Below are positions 42,838-51,297 of a stretch of DNA of 64,000 nt, in pieces. Source of the stretch: Aphanothece hegewaldii CCALA 016 (GTDB taxonomy: Bacteria > Cyanobacteriota > Cyanobacteriia > Cyanobacteriales > Microcystaceae); NCBI RefSeq assembly GCF_003007785.1, contig NZ_PXOH01000006.1, positions 124,001 to 188,000 of the forward strand. The letters run 5' to 3'. A program made the translations under genes and the position numbers. Each line of letters starts with the position of its first letter. The first letter of the stretch is position 1. The notes beneath the pieces were generated by a model, which saw nothing but the letters and a program-made list of their open reading frames with translations, was not told the origin of the DNA and searched no databases.

Positions 42838-43227
42838 TTATAGGGTTACAATGTCTTTCAAACGTCGAAAACGATCAGAATAACTTTTCATTACTTGGAG
42901 TGCAAACATAGGTGTCTGTTGAACTGCAAACAGAAAATGTTCTCGATCCAGACAAGCTAGTTTACAATCGGTTTTAGCGATCACTGTGGTAGTTCTTAAC
43001 TCATCCTGATGGACTAATGCACCCACACCAAAAATATCTCCTGGTAGAATGGTTTCGATGGCATGATCATTGATATGTACTTCTAACTCACCTTCAATGA
43101 CTCCATACATAACGTGACCTTTTTGTCCAGTCTCAAAAATAACATCGCCAGCTTTAAAGCTTTGATCGGGTTGGTTCTGAAGAATTTCGATGGTTTTAAT
43201 GGGCTGCAACATAGTTTCAAACCACAA
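42838..43227 (-). CDS. Cyclic nucleotide-binding domain protein
   Basis: A 129-residue single cNMP-binding domain (FKAGDVIFETGQKGHVMYGV, GELEVHINDHAIETILPGDI, FGVGALVHQDELRTTTVIAK) with no helix-turn-helix. The phosphate-binding cassette normally reads FGExALxxxxxRxAxV; here it is FGVGALVHQDELRTTTV, so the key Glu is Val and the Arg is retained but shifted. cNMP binding is therefore doubtful. It may act as a structural or interaction domain. The gene upstream (43554) is 19 bp away, so the two are likely cotranscribed. Confidence 0.82.
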   Translation of the reverse strand: MWFETMLQPIKTIEILQNQPDQSFKAGDVIFETGQKGHVMYGVIEGELEVHINDHAIETILPGDIFGVGALVHQDELRTTTVIAKTDCKLACLDREHFLFAVQQTPMFALQVMKSYSDRFRRLKDIVTL

Positions 43228-43245
43228 ACTTAAGATTATTCTAAA

Positions 43246-43554
43246 TTATTTTTCTATCTTAGGTGGATTCAACTCTGATACCATCACTTCTGTATGGACG
43301 ATTACATCAACTGTAGAGATTGCATTATTCAAAATATGATAATACTCCATTTTTTGATTAATTTCATGAAGTTGGTCGTGTAGTTCTTGCATTTTCGCTT
43401 GATCGTGAGTAACTTCTAACTCATCAGTCAGCTTACCACGTGCAATTTTATAGTATGACTGTAGATCTCGGAAATAGTTGTGTAATTCTGTAATGAGAGA
43501 AATCACAGATTGATCTTGATCGACGATCGAGAATTCTGGTTTTTTGTTTTCCAT
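43246..43554 (-). CDS. Small helical protein of unknown function
   Basis: A 102-residue protein from ATG 43554; an upstream start at 43611 would add a basic leader. It is mostly helical and probably coiled coil: SLITELHNYFRDLQSYYKIA, MQELHDQLHEINQKMEYYHI. No family recognised. It precedes the cNMP-domain gene by 18 bp on the same strand and may work with it. Confidence 0.6.
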   Translation of the reverse strand: MENKKPEFSIVDQDQSVISLITELHNYFRDLQSYYKIARGKLTDELEVTHDQAKMQELHDQLHEINQKMEYYHILNNAISTVDVIVHTEVMVSELNPPKIEK

Positions 43555-43779
43555 GCTGTATTGTTGTTCTCTTATGATACGTTTTCTTTGAAAGTATATA
43601 AATATTCCCACGTTATAGCTACTCTTGTATAGAGAGAAGATTTTAAGGGGTTATTCGTGACAAATATAATATTAATAGGATTTGGATTCTTTATCCCTAA
43701 ACAATATCAAGAACGGTCTTTCTAAAAACTTCAACCCAAAAACGCTAGGATGGAAATAGAGATTACATTCTGATAGACG

Positions 43780-43965
43780 ATGAAAGAACCCAAAATTACT
43801 GATATTCCCATTTGGACACTTGAAGCCCAAGCTAAACTTAAGAATATTCCTTTTTTTGTTCGATCGCAAGCTCGTCAACGTATCGAAGCTAAGGCGAGGG
43901 CTGCCGGAACTGATATTATTACTGGAGAACTTGTAGACCAAACACGTCTAGAATTCGGTCAATAG
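43780..43965 (+). CDS. PCP_red-domain small protein
   Basis: A 61-residue protein: [51 protein letters not shown]. This is the short domain that forms the C-terminus of the ChlB subunit of dark-operative protochlorophyllide reductase, here as a stand-alone gene. Free-standing copies are common in cyanobacteria. The role is unknown; perhaps a chlorophyll-synthesis partner. Confidence 0.85.
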   Translation: MKEPKITDIPIWTLEAQAKLKNIPFFVRSQARQRIEAKARAAGTDIITGELVDQTRLEFGQ

Positions 43966-44040
43966 TCTTGATTCTTTATGCCAGAAATGCCAAAATAAAG
44001 AAAAGTAAAGTTTTTTAATTTTTTCTTGACAAAAAAGCAA

Positions 44041-45243
44041 ATGTCTGCATACGAATACGATTTAGTGATTGTTGGCGGTGGTATTGTTGGAGCAACCTTA
44101 GCATCCGCTTTAAAAAATTCTGGCTTAAAAATCGCAATTATTGAAGCCCAACCATTTGATCTTGCAGCATCTAGACGGCAAGCTTATGCCCTTTCCATCC
44201 TTTCGGGAAGAATTTTGACTGGAATTGGGGTATGGGAGAAAATCGCGCCTTTTATTGGCAAATTTAGCAATATACGTTTATCGGATGCTCATCACCCTAG
44301 TATTGTTCCCTTTGCGACAGATGAGTTAGGAACAGATTATCTAGGATATGTTGGCGAACATCACATTATACTAAAAGCGTTACAAGATTTTATTCAGCAC
44401 TGCGATAATATTAGCTGGATTTGTCCTGCCGAAGTGAATCAAGTCACTTATAAAGACAAGAGCGCAGTAATATCATTAAGTGTAGATGGACTCAAACAGC
44501 AACTGAAAACTAAATTAGTCATTGGTGCGGATGGGGCTAAATCTAAAATCCGTCAATGGGCTAATATTACAACGCGGGGTTGGAAATATTGGCAATCTTG
44601 TATAGCATTTACTATCAAACACCAAGCCCCCCAAAATAATACCGCGTTTGAACGATTTTGGCCGAGTGGCCCTATGGGAATTTTACCCTTACCTGATAAC
44701 AGATGTCAGATCGTTTGGACAAATCCTCATGCAAAAGCGAAAGCACTACAGGAAATGGATCGCCAAGGGTTTTTAGATAAACTGAATGAATATACTCGCG
44801 GAGTATTGGGAGAAATAGAATTAGTAAGCGATCGCTATTTATTTCCTGTACAATTAATGCAGAGCGATCGTTATGTTAAATCGAGACTCGCTTTAGTCGG
44901 TGATGCTGCACATTGTTGTCATCCTGTCGGTGGACAAGGTTTAAACCTCGGTATTCGAGACGCAGCAGCATTAGCACAAGTTTTAACAGAAGCACATCAA
45001 CAAGGAAAAGATATCGGAACATTAGAAGTTTTACAAAAATATGAGACTTGGCGCAAAACAGAAAATCTCGCTATTCTAGGATTTACGGATCTCCTAGATC
45101 GATTATTTTCTAATAATTGGTTGCCTGTTGTGGTGGTGCGTCGGTTAGGATTGTGGATGATGCGAAATATTCCACCCCTAAAACGGTTTTCATTGCAGTT
45201 AATGACGGGATTATTAGGAAAAACGCCCCAACTCGCACAATAA
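44041..45243 (+). CDS. UbiH/Coq6-type FAD-dependent hydroxylase
   Basis: A 400-residue class A flavoprotein; ATG 44041 is preferred to a TTG at 44026. Rossmann motif: DLVIVGGGIVGATLASAL. DG motif: LVIGADGAKSKIRQWA. GD motif: LALVGDAAHCCHPVGGQGLN. It resembles cyanobacterial 2-octaprenyl-phenol or menaquinone/plastoquinone-related hydroxylases. It is unrelated in detail to the urate hydroxylase at 29328. It ends 10 bp before the next gene, so they are likely cotranscribed. Confidence 0.88.
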   Translation: MSAYEYDLVIVGGGIVGATLASALKNSGLKIAIIEAQPFDLAASRRQAYALSILSGRILTGIGVWEKIAPFIGKFSNIRLSDAHHPSIVPFATDELGTDYLGYVGEHHIILKALQDFIQHCDNISWICPAEVNQVTYKDKSAVISLSVDGLKQQLKTKLVIGADGAKSKIRQWANITTRGWKYWQSCIAFTIKHQAPQNNTAFERFWPSGPMGILPLPDNRCQIVWTNPHAKAKALQEMDRQGFLDKLNEYTRGVLGEIELVSDRYLFPVQLMQSDRYVKSRLALVGDAAHCCHPVGGQGLNLGIRDAAALAQVLTEAHQQGKDIGTLEVLQKYETWRKTENLAILGFTDLLDRLFSNNWLPVVVVRRLGLWMMRNIPPLKRFSLQLMTGLLGKTPQLAQ

Positions 45244-45253
45244 AAAAAAGATT

Positions 45254-46735
45254 GTGACATTACTTGAAGCTACGGTACACACTTCGTTACTCGCTTATTT
45301 GCGGGAACAAAATCCCTCAAATTGGCAACATCATCTAACGATGGCGCGAATCATTGCCCGTACCCTGCGTTTACAACGTTCTGCGGTGATCCAAACGGGA
45401 AATACAATCGCACGTTATAGTATTAGTTATCTGACTCCTGCACTTTTAGCCGATTCACCGATTATATTAGTTGTACCAAAAGAAGAACAAGAACGATTAC
45501 TTAGTGTCGAAATTCCACAACTTCAAGAATGGTTACAAACGGATAAGAAAATTATAAGCAATAATCGCTGGCCTGAATCTAAATCATTTCGTGGTTTATT
45601 ACTAACAACACCTGAAGACTGGTTAAATGATCGAATTAATCATCTGGGGCATTTTCCCTATGATATACCTACACTAATCGATCAAAGCGATCGTTTAGCC
45701 GAATGGACAACCCAACAATTAACAATAACTATTTCGCCCTCTGACTGGCAAACCTTACCCGCAGCAGCACAATCGATATATACTCAGTTAAATAAACTTA
45801 TTCTGTCTCATCCCAAAAATCCCTATGAATGTTTTTTAGTGGATGAAACTGAAATAGCCATTTTAGAGAAGCTTCAATCTATACTCACTGATCTAGATTC
45901 TAAATCACCATTTCATCAGTATCTAGAACGCATACAAGATGAAAATAAAATTATGTGGGTATCAGTAAACCGAGAAGCAAAAGAGTTTACTTTAAATATA
46001 AGTCCTGTAGAAATAGCCAGCATCTTACAACCTATTTGGGAGAAGCAACCCGTTGTATTGATGGGAGGTTTTTTAGATAGTGAGAAAACAGCGACTATCT
46101 ATCGTCAACAACTCGGTTTACCAGATGTATTATCTCTAAAATTTTCTGCAAATCAAAAAAGCGAATACATACAATTGTATATACCTGACGGTTTACCTTT
46201 ACCGAATACACCGCAATTTCAAGGTATTTTATTCCAACAAATTCAAACTTTAGTTAGTCTGAGTCAAAATCGCAATGAACCGATTATTATTATTATCGAA
46301 GATGTTCCCCTAAAAGCCCAACTAGCATCTATTCTAGCGGCTGAATTTGGTTCTAGAGTTATTGTCGAAAAAAACGAAATCGCGCCTAATGGAATTTTAG
46401 TCTGTGGTTGGCAGTTTTGGCATACTTATCAAGCAAATTTTCCCATACCCCAACTGCTAATTATTGCCACATTGCCCATACCGTCGCCAGAAAATCCCCT
46501 TGTTGCTGGTAGAATTGCTTATTATAAAAATCATCGTCAAGATTGGTTTAGATTGTATTTATTACCCACTGCTTTACGAGAAATTCAACGCGCTGTTATG
46601 CCGATACGTGAGTCACAAGGGTTAGTCGCTTTATTCGATAATCGTGTGAGTTCTCGGAGTTATGGTACAAAAATACTAGATGCTTTAGAACCTTATGCAA
46701 GAATAAATTACATTGATTCTATTTTTTGGCTCTAA
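45254..46735 (+). CDS. Degenerate DinG/Rad3-like helicase protein
   Basis: A 493-residue protein whose scheme follows cyanobacterial DinG-like helicases: HHLTMARIIARTLRLQRSAV, SYLTPALLADSPIILVVPK, and a helicase C-like domain with KQPVVLMGGFLDSEKTATIY. The motif I position reads IQTGNTIARYS with no GKT/S, and the DEAH position reads LIDQSDRL. Both nucleotide-binding motifs are therefore absent and ATPase activity is unlikely. It may be a structural relic or a DNA-binding partner. Read from a TTG/GTG-like start after the hydroxylase gene. Confidence 0.65.
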   Translation: MTLLEATVHTSLLAYLREQNPSNWQHHLTMARIIARTLRLQRSAVIQTGNTIARYSISYLTPALLADSPIILVVPKEEQERLLSVEIPQLQEWLQTDKKIISNNRWPESKSFRGLLLTTPEDWLNDRINHLGHFPYDIPTLIDQSDRLAEWTTQQLTITISPSDWQTLPAAAQSIYTQLNKLILSHPKNPYECFLVDETEIAILEKLQSILTDLDSKSPFHQYLERIQDENKIMWVSVNREAKEFTLNISPVEIASILQPIWEKQPVVLMGGFLDSEKTATIYRQQLGLPDVLSLKFSANQKSEYIQLYIPDGLPLPNTPQFQGILFQQIQTLVSLSQNRNEPIIIIIEDVPLKAQLASILAAEFGSRVIVEKNEIAPNGILVCGWQFWHTYQANFPIPQLLIIATLPIPSPENPLVAGRIAYYKNHRQDWFRLYLLPTALREIQRAVMPIRESQGLVALFDNRVSSRSYGTKILDALEPYARINYIDSIFWL

Positions 46736-47014
46736 TTATTCATGTACAAAATTAAAACATAAATAACTAATTTTATAAAAAAATCTTACATTTAACTATT
46801 TATTTATAGAATACGCCTATATCATCAAAAAAACCTTATAATACCAGCAATACAACGACTTCTTAACTAGGAGTAAATCACACGCTTCTTGATTGTTTGA
46901 AATCTGTCTGAAGGGAGATCAAGACATCTACCGTTAGGTATAAAATTAACATAAGATCTGTGGTGTGTTACAAACTCTGCTGAGGTCTGTGGCATATCTA
47001 GCGGAGAGCCAAAG

Positions 47015-50000
47015 ATGATTAATCGCAAAACATCACACAAAAACCGCAGAAAAAACACTGGGAGTATCAGACTGCTTCCTTATGGTGTGGCATTTTTGAG
47101 CGTGACACTGGCACTGGGACTAACCCAATTGCTTTTACCGTGGATCTATCCTACAACAACGCCCATATTTTTTGTGGCCGTGATGGTGAGTGCTTGGTAT
47201 GGCGGTTGGAATGCGGGGTTATTAGCTACAATTTTATCGACGCTGGCTATAAATTACTTTTTTATCGAGCCGATTAATTCTTTTGAGATTGCTAATATTG
47301 GTACAATAGCTAGGCTCAGTGCGTTTTTAATTGCAGCAGGTTTGATCAGTTCCCTAAATCAATCGCGGAGCAATGCTTTAAAAAAAAGTCAGGAAGCCCT
47401 AGAGACGTTACAGGAGACAATAGAGCGAGAACAAGAGGCGAAAGAACAGCTAGAAAAAGTGCTATCTATTACCAACGATGGGGTTTATGTCCTCGATCGC
47501 AATTGGCAGTTTACATATGTTAACGAGCGCTACTGTGAGATGATTGACATGGAGCGATCAGAGCTTTTGGGTCAGAACATTTGGGAATTATTTCCGGCTG
47601 CCGTTGGTACTGAGGCTGATCTAAAATTTCGCCTAGCCATCCGTGAACAAACACCGATCCAGTTTGATTATCTTTACGCTCCTTGGAATTGTTGGCATGA
47701 CCATCGCATTTACCCTTCACCCAGTGGGCTAACTGTTTTTCTAGCTGACATCAGCGAACGCAAACAAGCAGAACTGATGCTAGTCGAACAGAAACAACTA
47801 CTAGAAATGATCGCATCGGGGCGACCGCTAGATGACTGTCTTTCGGCTTTGTGTGACTCAGTATCTAAACTCAATCCAGGGACACGCGCTTGCTTTTTAC
47901 TAACAGATGCTCAATGCAAGACTTTTCCGCGTTCAATAACCCCAGACTTACCCGCGTCCTTTGGTGAAGGTCTTAAGGATGCTCCGATTAATGATTTGTG
48001 TATTGGAACCTGTGGCGAGGCTGTGTATCGCGGTCAACCCATTAGCTGTACCGATATTGCGAACGACCCTCGCTGGTCGCTTGAATGGCGAGATTTATGT
48101 TTAGCTCATGGTATTTTAGCTTGTCATTCTAAACCCGTGATCGGAATCGATCAGCGACCCAAAGGGTCGCTGATGCTCTGCTTTGATGAAGCGCGAATGC
48201 CGACGGAATGGGAATATGAATTGGCTGAGTTTGGCTCTCAGGTGGCAAGCATTGCCTTTGAACGCGATCGCTCACTCCATGCCCTACGAGAGAGTGAGGA
48301 ACAGTTCCGAGTTTTGGCTAATTGTGCGCCATCTTTGATCTGGGTTAACGGTATTGATGGTGGCTGTGAGTTTGTCAACCAAGCGTATCTAGATTTCTTT
48401 GGGAAAGCCTTAGAAGAGGTGCAGGGCTTTGGATGGCGACCCTATCTTCATCCTGATGACGAGGCGCGGTATGTTTCTGCCTATCTAGAAGCATTCCAAG
48501 AGCGCAAACCTTTTCGGGCGCAAGTTCGAGCCATGCAAGCCGATGGACAGTACCGATGGATCGACTCCTATGGGTTGCCTCGGTTCAGCGTTTCTGGAAA
48601 CTTTCTTGGTTATGTGGGAATAAGTCCCGATATCACCGAACTTAAAGAAGCTGAAACCGCTTTAGTGAAAAGTCAGCAGAGATTACAATCGATCATTGAT
48701 GCGATTCCCCATGCAGTTTGGGTACTGGGAGCCGATGGCCAATTCCATTCTAGCAATCAACAATGGCTAAATTATTACGGTATTTCCTTTGCCGAAGCAA
48801 CAACCACCGCATGGAGTCAGGTTCATCCTGATGATCTTGAGACCGTTCAGCAACAATGGAAAAGGGCAATGGAAACTAGAACACCTTACGAAGCCGAATT
48901 TCGCTGGCGTTTTGCGGATGGTTCTCAACGCTGGTATCTTTGCCGTGCCGAGCCAATTTTGGATGAGTCAGGTCAAGTTGTAGAATGGCTAGGTACAAAT
49001 ACTGATATTACAAATATTAAACAAATAGAAGCTGACTTACAAAAAAGCCAGCGTTTTACTCAACAAGTGGCAGAAACCTTACCGGGTTTGCTATACGTTT
49101 ACGATCTGAGCGAACAACGCAACGTATATATCAATCGTCAGTCACTAGAGCTACTAGGTTATACACCAGAACAAATCCACGCAATGGGATCAGAGATTAC
49201 ACCCCAGATGGTACATCCAGAGGATCTGCCACGAGCAATTGCATATCAAGCCGCGTTGAGTAAGGCTTCAGAGGGTGCAGTACTAGAACTAGAATATCGG
49301 GTACAACATACAAATGGTGAATGGCTCTGGTTACTATCCCGTAGTACCGTTTTTAGCAGAACACCAGAAGGAAAAGTACAGCAAATCTTAGGAGTGGCGA
49401 TCAATATTACCGAACGCAAACAAATCGAAGCCGCTTTACAACAGAGTAACGATCGCTTTTATGCCGCCATGCGTGCAGTTGAAGGTATTGTCTTTGAATG
49501 GAACATACAAACCCAAAATGTTTATCGCTCAGAGCGGTTGTTTGAGCTTATCGGAGTTCATGCCGAAGATGCGCCACCGACCCAAGAATGGTGGGCTGAT
49601 CGGGTGCATCCCGATGACCTGAAACGGATTGAGGCTGCCTTTCCAACGGTTATAGCAAATAGCGATCGCTATGAAGGCGAGTATCGTGTACGCCATGAAG
49701 CGGGTTACTGGGTGGATGTGTGGGAAAGAGGTTATTTACAGCGCAATTTACAAGGAGAACTGATCGGGGTTGTTGGTTTTACAACCGATATTAGTGAACG
49801 CAAACGAGCCGAGGAAGCCTTACGCGAAAGTGAGGAACGGTTCCGCAATTTAGCCGATAATATGTCTCAGTTAGCATGGATGACCGATGCCACTGGCTGG
49901 ATTTTCTGGTATAATAAGCGCTGGTTTGAATACACAGGAACAACCCTAGAAGAAATGCAGGGTTGGGGATGGCAAAAAGTACATCATCCTGATCATGTTG

Positions 50001-50935
50001 AGCGCGTCGTTGCACATTTCCGCCACTCCATAGAAACAGGTGAAAGCTGGGAGGATACTTTCCCGCTTCGCAGTCCAGATGGAACTTATCGCTGGTTTCT
50101 CTCTCGCGCCCTCCCAATTAAAGATAATGAAGGAAATATTATACGCTGGTTCGGCACAAATACCGATATCACCGAGCGCCGAGAAATACAACTCCAGCTA
50201 CAGGAACAAGCGCAACTCTTAGCAAAACGTAATCAAGAACTGGATCAATTTGTTTATGTCGTCTCCCACGATCTCAAAGCACCCTTACGAGCGATCGCTA
50301 ATCTCTCCCAGTGGCTTGAAGACGATCTTAAAGAGCAACTGAAGGAAGAAAATCAACATCAGTTGGAGCTTTTGCGTCAGAGGGTATATCGTCTAGAAGC
50401 CTTTATTGATGGTCTGTTGGCTTATTCGAGAGTGGGTCGTACTGAGGTCGTTGAAGAAAAATTCAATGTCGGTGAATTGCTTTTAGAGATTCTCGATTCT
50501 CTGGCACCGCCCGTTAATTTTACCATTAAAGTTAAGCCACCGATGCCGCTTATTGTTGCTAAACGGTTGCTCTTAACTCAAGTTTTTTCTAATCTCATTA
50601 GCAACGCCATCAAACATCATCATCGCCCTGATGGACAAATTATCGTTTCTGCTACCGAAAAAGGAGACGGTTACGAATTTATCATATCTGATGATGGCCC
50701 TGGTATTGCCCCTGAACATCATGAAAAAATCTTTGGCATTTTTCAAACTCTTAAAGCCAAAGACACAAAAGATAGTACCGGAATTGGCTTATCAATTGTC
50801 AAAAAAATTCTGGAAACTGAAGGCGGCGCGATCGTTTTAGAGTCAGAATTAGGAATGGGAACTACTTTCCGTTTTACTTGGCCTAAGCAACCCCAAACCC
50901 TCAAAGACGATACGGCTAACCTCGTTCAGATTTAG
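47015..50935 (+). CDS. Membrane-bound multi-PAS/GAF histidine kinase
   Basis: A 1306-residue hybrid-free kinase. In order: DUF4118-type four-helix membrane region (about 20-118, as in KdpD), coiled coil, PAS (~150-250), GAF (~262-420), five more PAS domains (~430-1065, several with PAC motifs such as RYRWIDSYG, FADGSQRWYL, TNTDITNIKQIE), HisKA with VYVVSHDLKAPLRAI (His ~1090) and HATPase (NLISNAIKHHH, DDGPGIAPEHHEKI, GIGLSIVKKILE). No response regulator gene is adjacent. Stimulus unknown; the PAS pocket lacks an obvious LOV cysteine motif. Confidence 0.93.
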   Translation: MINRKTSHKNRRKNTGSIRLLPYGVAFLSVTLALGLTQLLLPWIYPTTTPIFFVAVMVSAWYGGWNAGLLATILSTLAINYFFIEPINSFEIANIGTIARLSAFLIAAGLISSLNQSRSNALKKSQEALETLQETIEREQEAKEQLEKVLSITNDGVYVLDRNWQFTYVNERYCEMIDMERSELLGQNIWELFPAAVGTEADLKFRLAIREQTPIQFDYLYAPWNCWHDHRIYPSPSGLTVFLADISERKQAELMLVEQKQLLEMIASGRPLDDCLSALCDSVSKLNPGTRACFLLTDAQCKTFPRSITPDLPASFGEGLKDAPINDLCIGTCGEAVYRGQPISCTDIANDPRWSLEWRDLCLAHGILACHSKPVIGIDQRPKGSLMLCFDEARMPTEWEYELAEFGSQVASIAFERDRSLHALRESEEQFRVLANCAPSLIWVNGIDGGCEFVNQAYLDFFGKALEEVQGFGWRPYLHPDDEARYVSAYLEAFQERKPFRAQVRAMQADGQYRWIDSYGLPRFSVSGNFLGYVGISPDITELKEAETALVKSQQRLQSIIDAIPHAVWVLGADGQFHSSNQQWLNYYGISFAEATTTAWSQVHPDDLETVQQQWKRAMETRTPYEAEFRWRFADGSQRWYLCRAEPILDESGQVVEWLGTNTDITNIKQIEADLQKSQRFTQQVAETLPGLLYVYDLSEQRNVYINRQSLELLGYTPEQIHAMGSEITPQMVHPEDLPRAIAYQAALSKASEGAVLELEYRVQHTNGEWLWLLSRSTVFSRTPEGKVQQILGVAINITERKQIEAALQQSNDRFYAAMRAVEGIVFEWNIQTQNVYRSERLFELIGVHAEDAPPTQEWWADRVHPDDLKRIEAAFPTVIANSDRYEGEYRVRHEAGYWVDVWERGYLQRNLQGELIGVVGFTTDISERKRAEEALRESEERFRNLADNMSQLAWMTDATGWIFWYNKRWFEYTGTTLEEMQGWGWQKVHHPDHVERVVAHFRHSIETGESWEDTFPLRSPDGTYRWFLSRALPIKDNEGNIIRWFGTNTDITERREIQLQLQEQAQLLAKRNQELDQFVYVVSHDLKAPLRAIANLSQWLEDDLKEQLKEENQHQLELLRQRVYRLEAFIDGLLAYSRVGRTEVVEEKFNVGELLLEILDSLAPPVNFTIKVKPPMPLIVAKRLLLTQVFSNLISNAIKHHHRPDGQIIVSATEKGDGYEFIISDDGPGIAPEHHEKIFGIFQTLKAKDTKDSTGIGLSIVKKILETEGGAIVLESELGMGTTFRFTWPKQPQTLKDDTANLVQI

Positions 50936-51032
50936 AATCTTTAAAGAGGCTCAAATTATTTCTATCCTCAGATGGTGATGAGAGAGATTAATCTTTTGCT
51001 AGATTAAGACTGTAGCAATAGGGATTACTGTT

Positions 51033-51230
51033 ATGCCTTGGTCTTACACCGATTATCCGATCTCACTCAAGAATCTGACACCCGAAGTACGAGACAAAGC
51101 GATCGATATTGCTAATGCCCTGTTAGAAGAGGGTTATGACGAAGGGCGTTCTATTGCGATCGCCACCGCACAAGCCGAAGAATGGGCCGAACGTCGCGGC
51201 AAACCCATTAAAAATCTACATAGTACATAA
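51033..51230 (+). CDS. Small conserved protein, YdaT/ChaB-like
   Basis: A 65-residue protein: MPWSYTDYPISLKNLTPEVR, DKAIDIANALLEEGYDEGRS, IAIATAQAEEWAERRGKPI. The MPWxxxDYPxSxKNL and AIxIAxAxAEEWA pattern is shared by small proteins in many bacteria; some are fused to DUF2188. Function unknown. Stand-alone between a kinase gene and modBC, followed by two repeat copies. Confidence 0.75.
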   Translation: MPWSYTDYPISLKNLTPEVRDKAIDIANALLEEGYDEGRSIAIATAQAEEWAERRGKPIKNLHST

Positions 51231-51240
51231 TGAGTATAGC

Positions 51241-51297
51241 TGTAGGGGTTTGGTCACCAAACCCAACTTATGAGCATTTGGTTTGTAAACCCAACTA
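51241..51297 (+). repeat. Dispersed GGGTTTGG/CCAAACCC repeat, copies C and D in tandem
   Basis: A near-perfect copy (51241-51268: TGTAGGGGTTTGGTCACCAA then ACCCAACT) is followed directly by a degenerate one (ATTTGGTTTGTAAACCCAAC at 51277-51296). They lie at the convergent ends of the 65-residue gene and modBC and just touch the modBC stop. The palindrome could terminate both. Confidence 0.8.
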
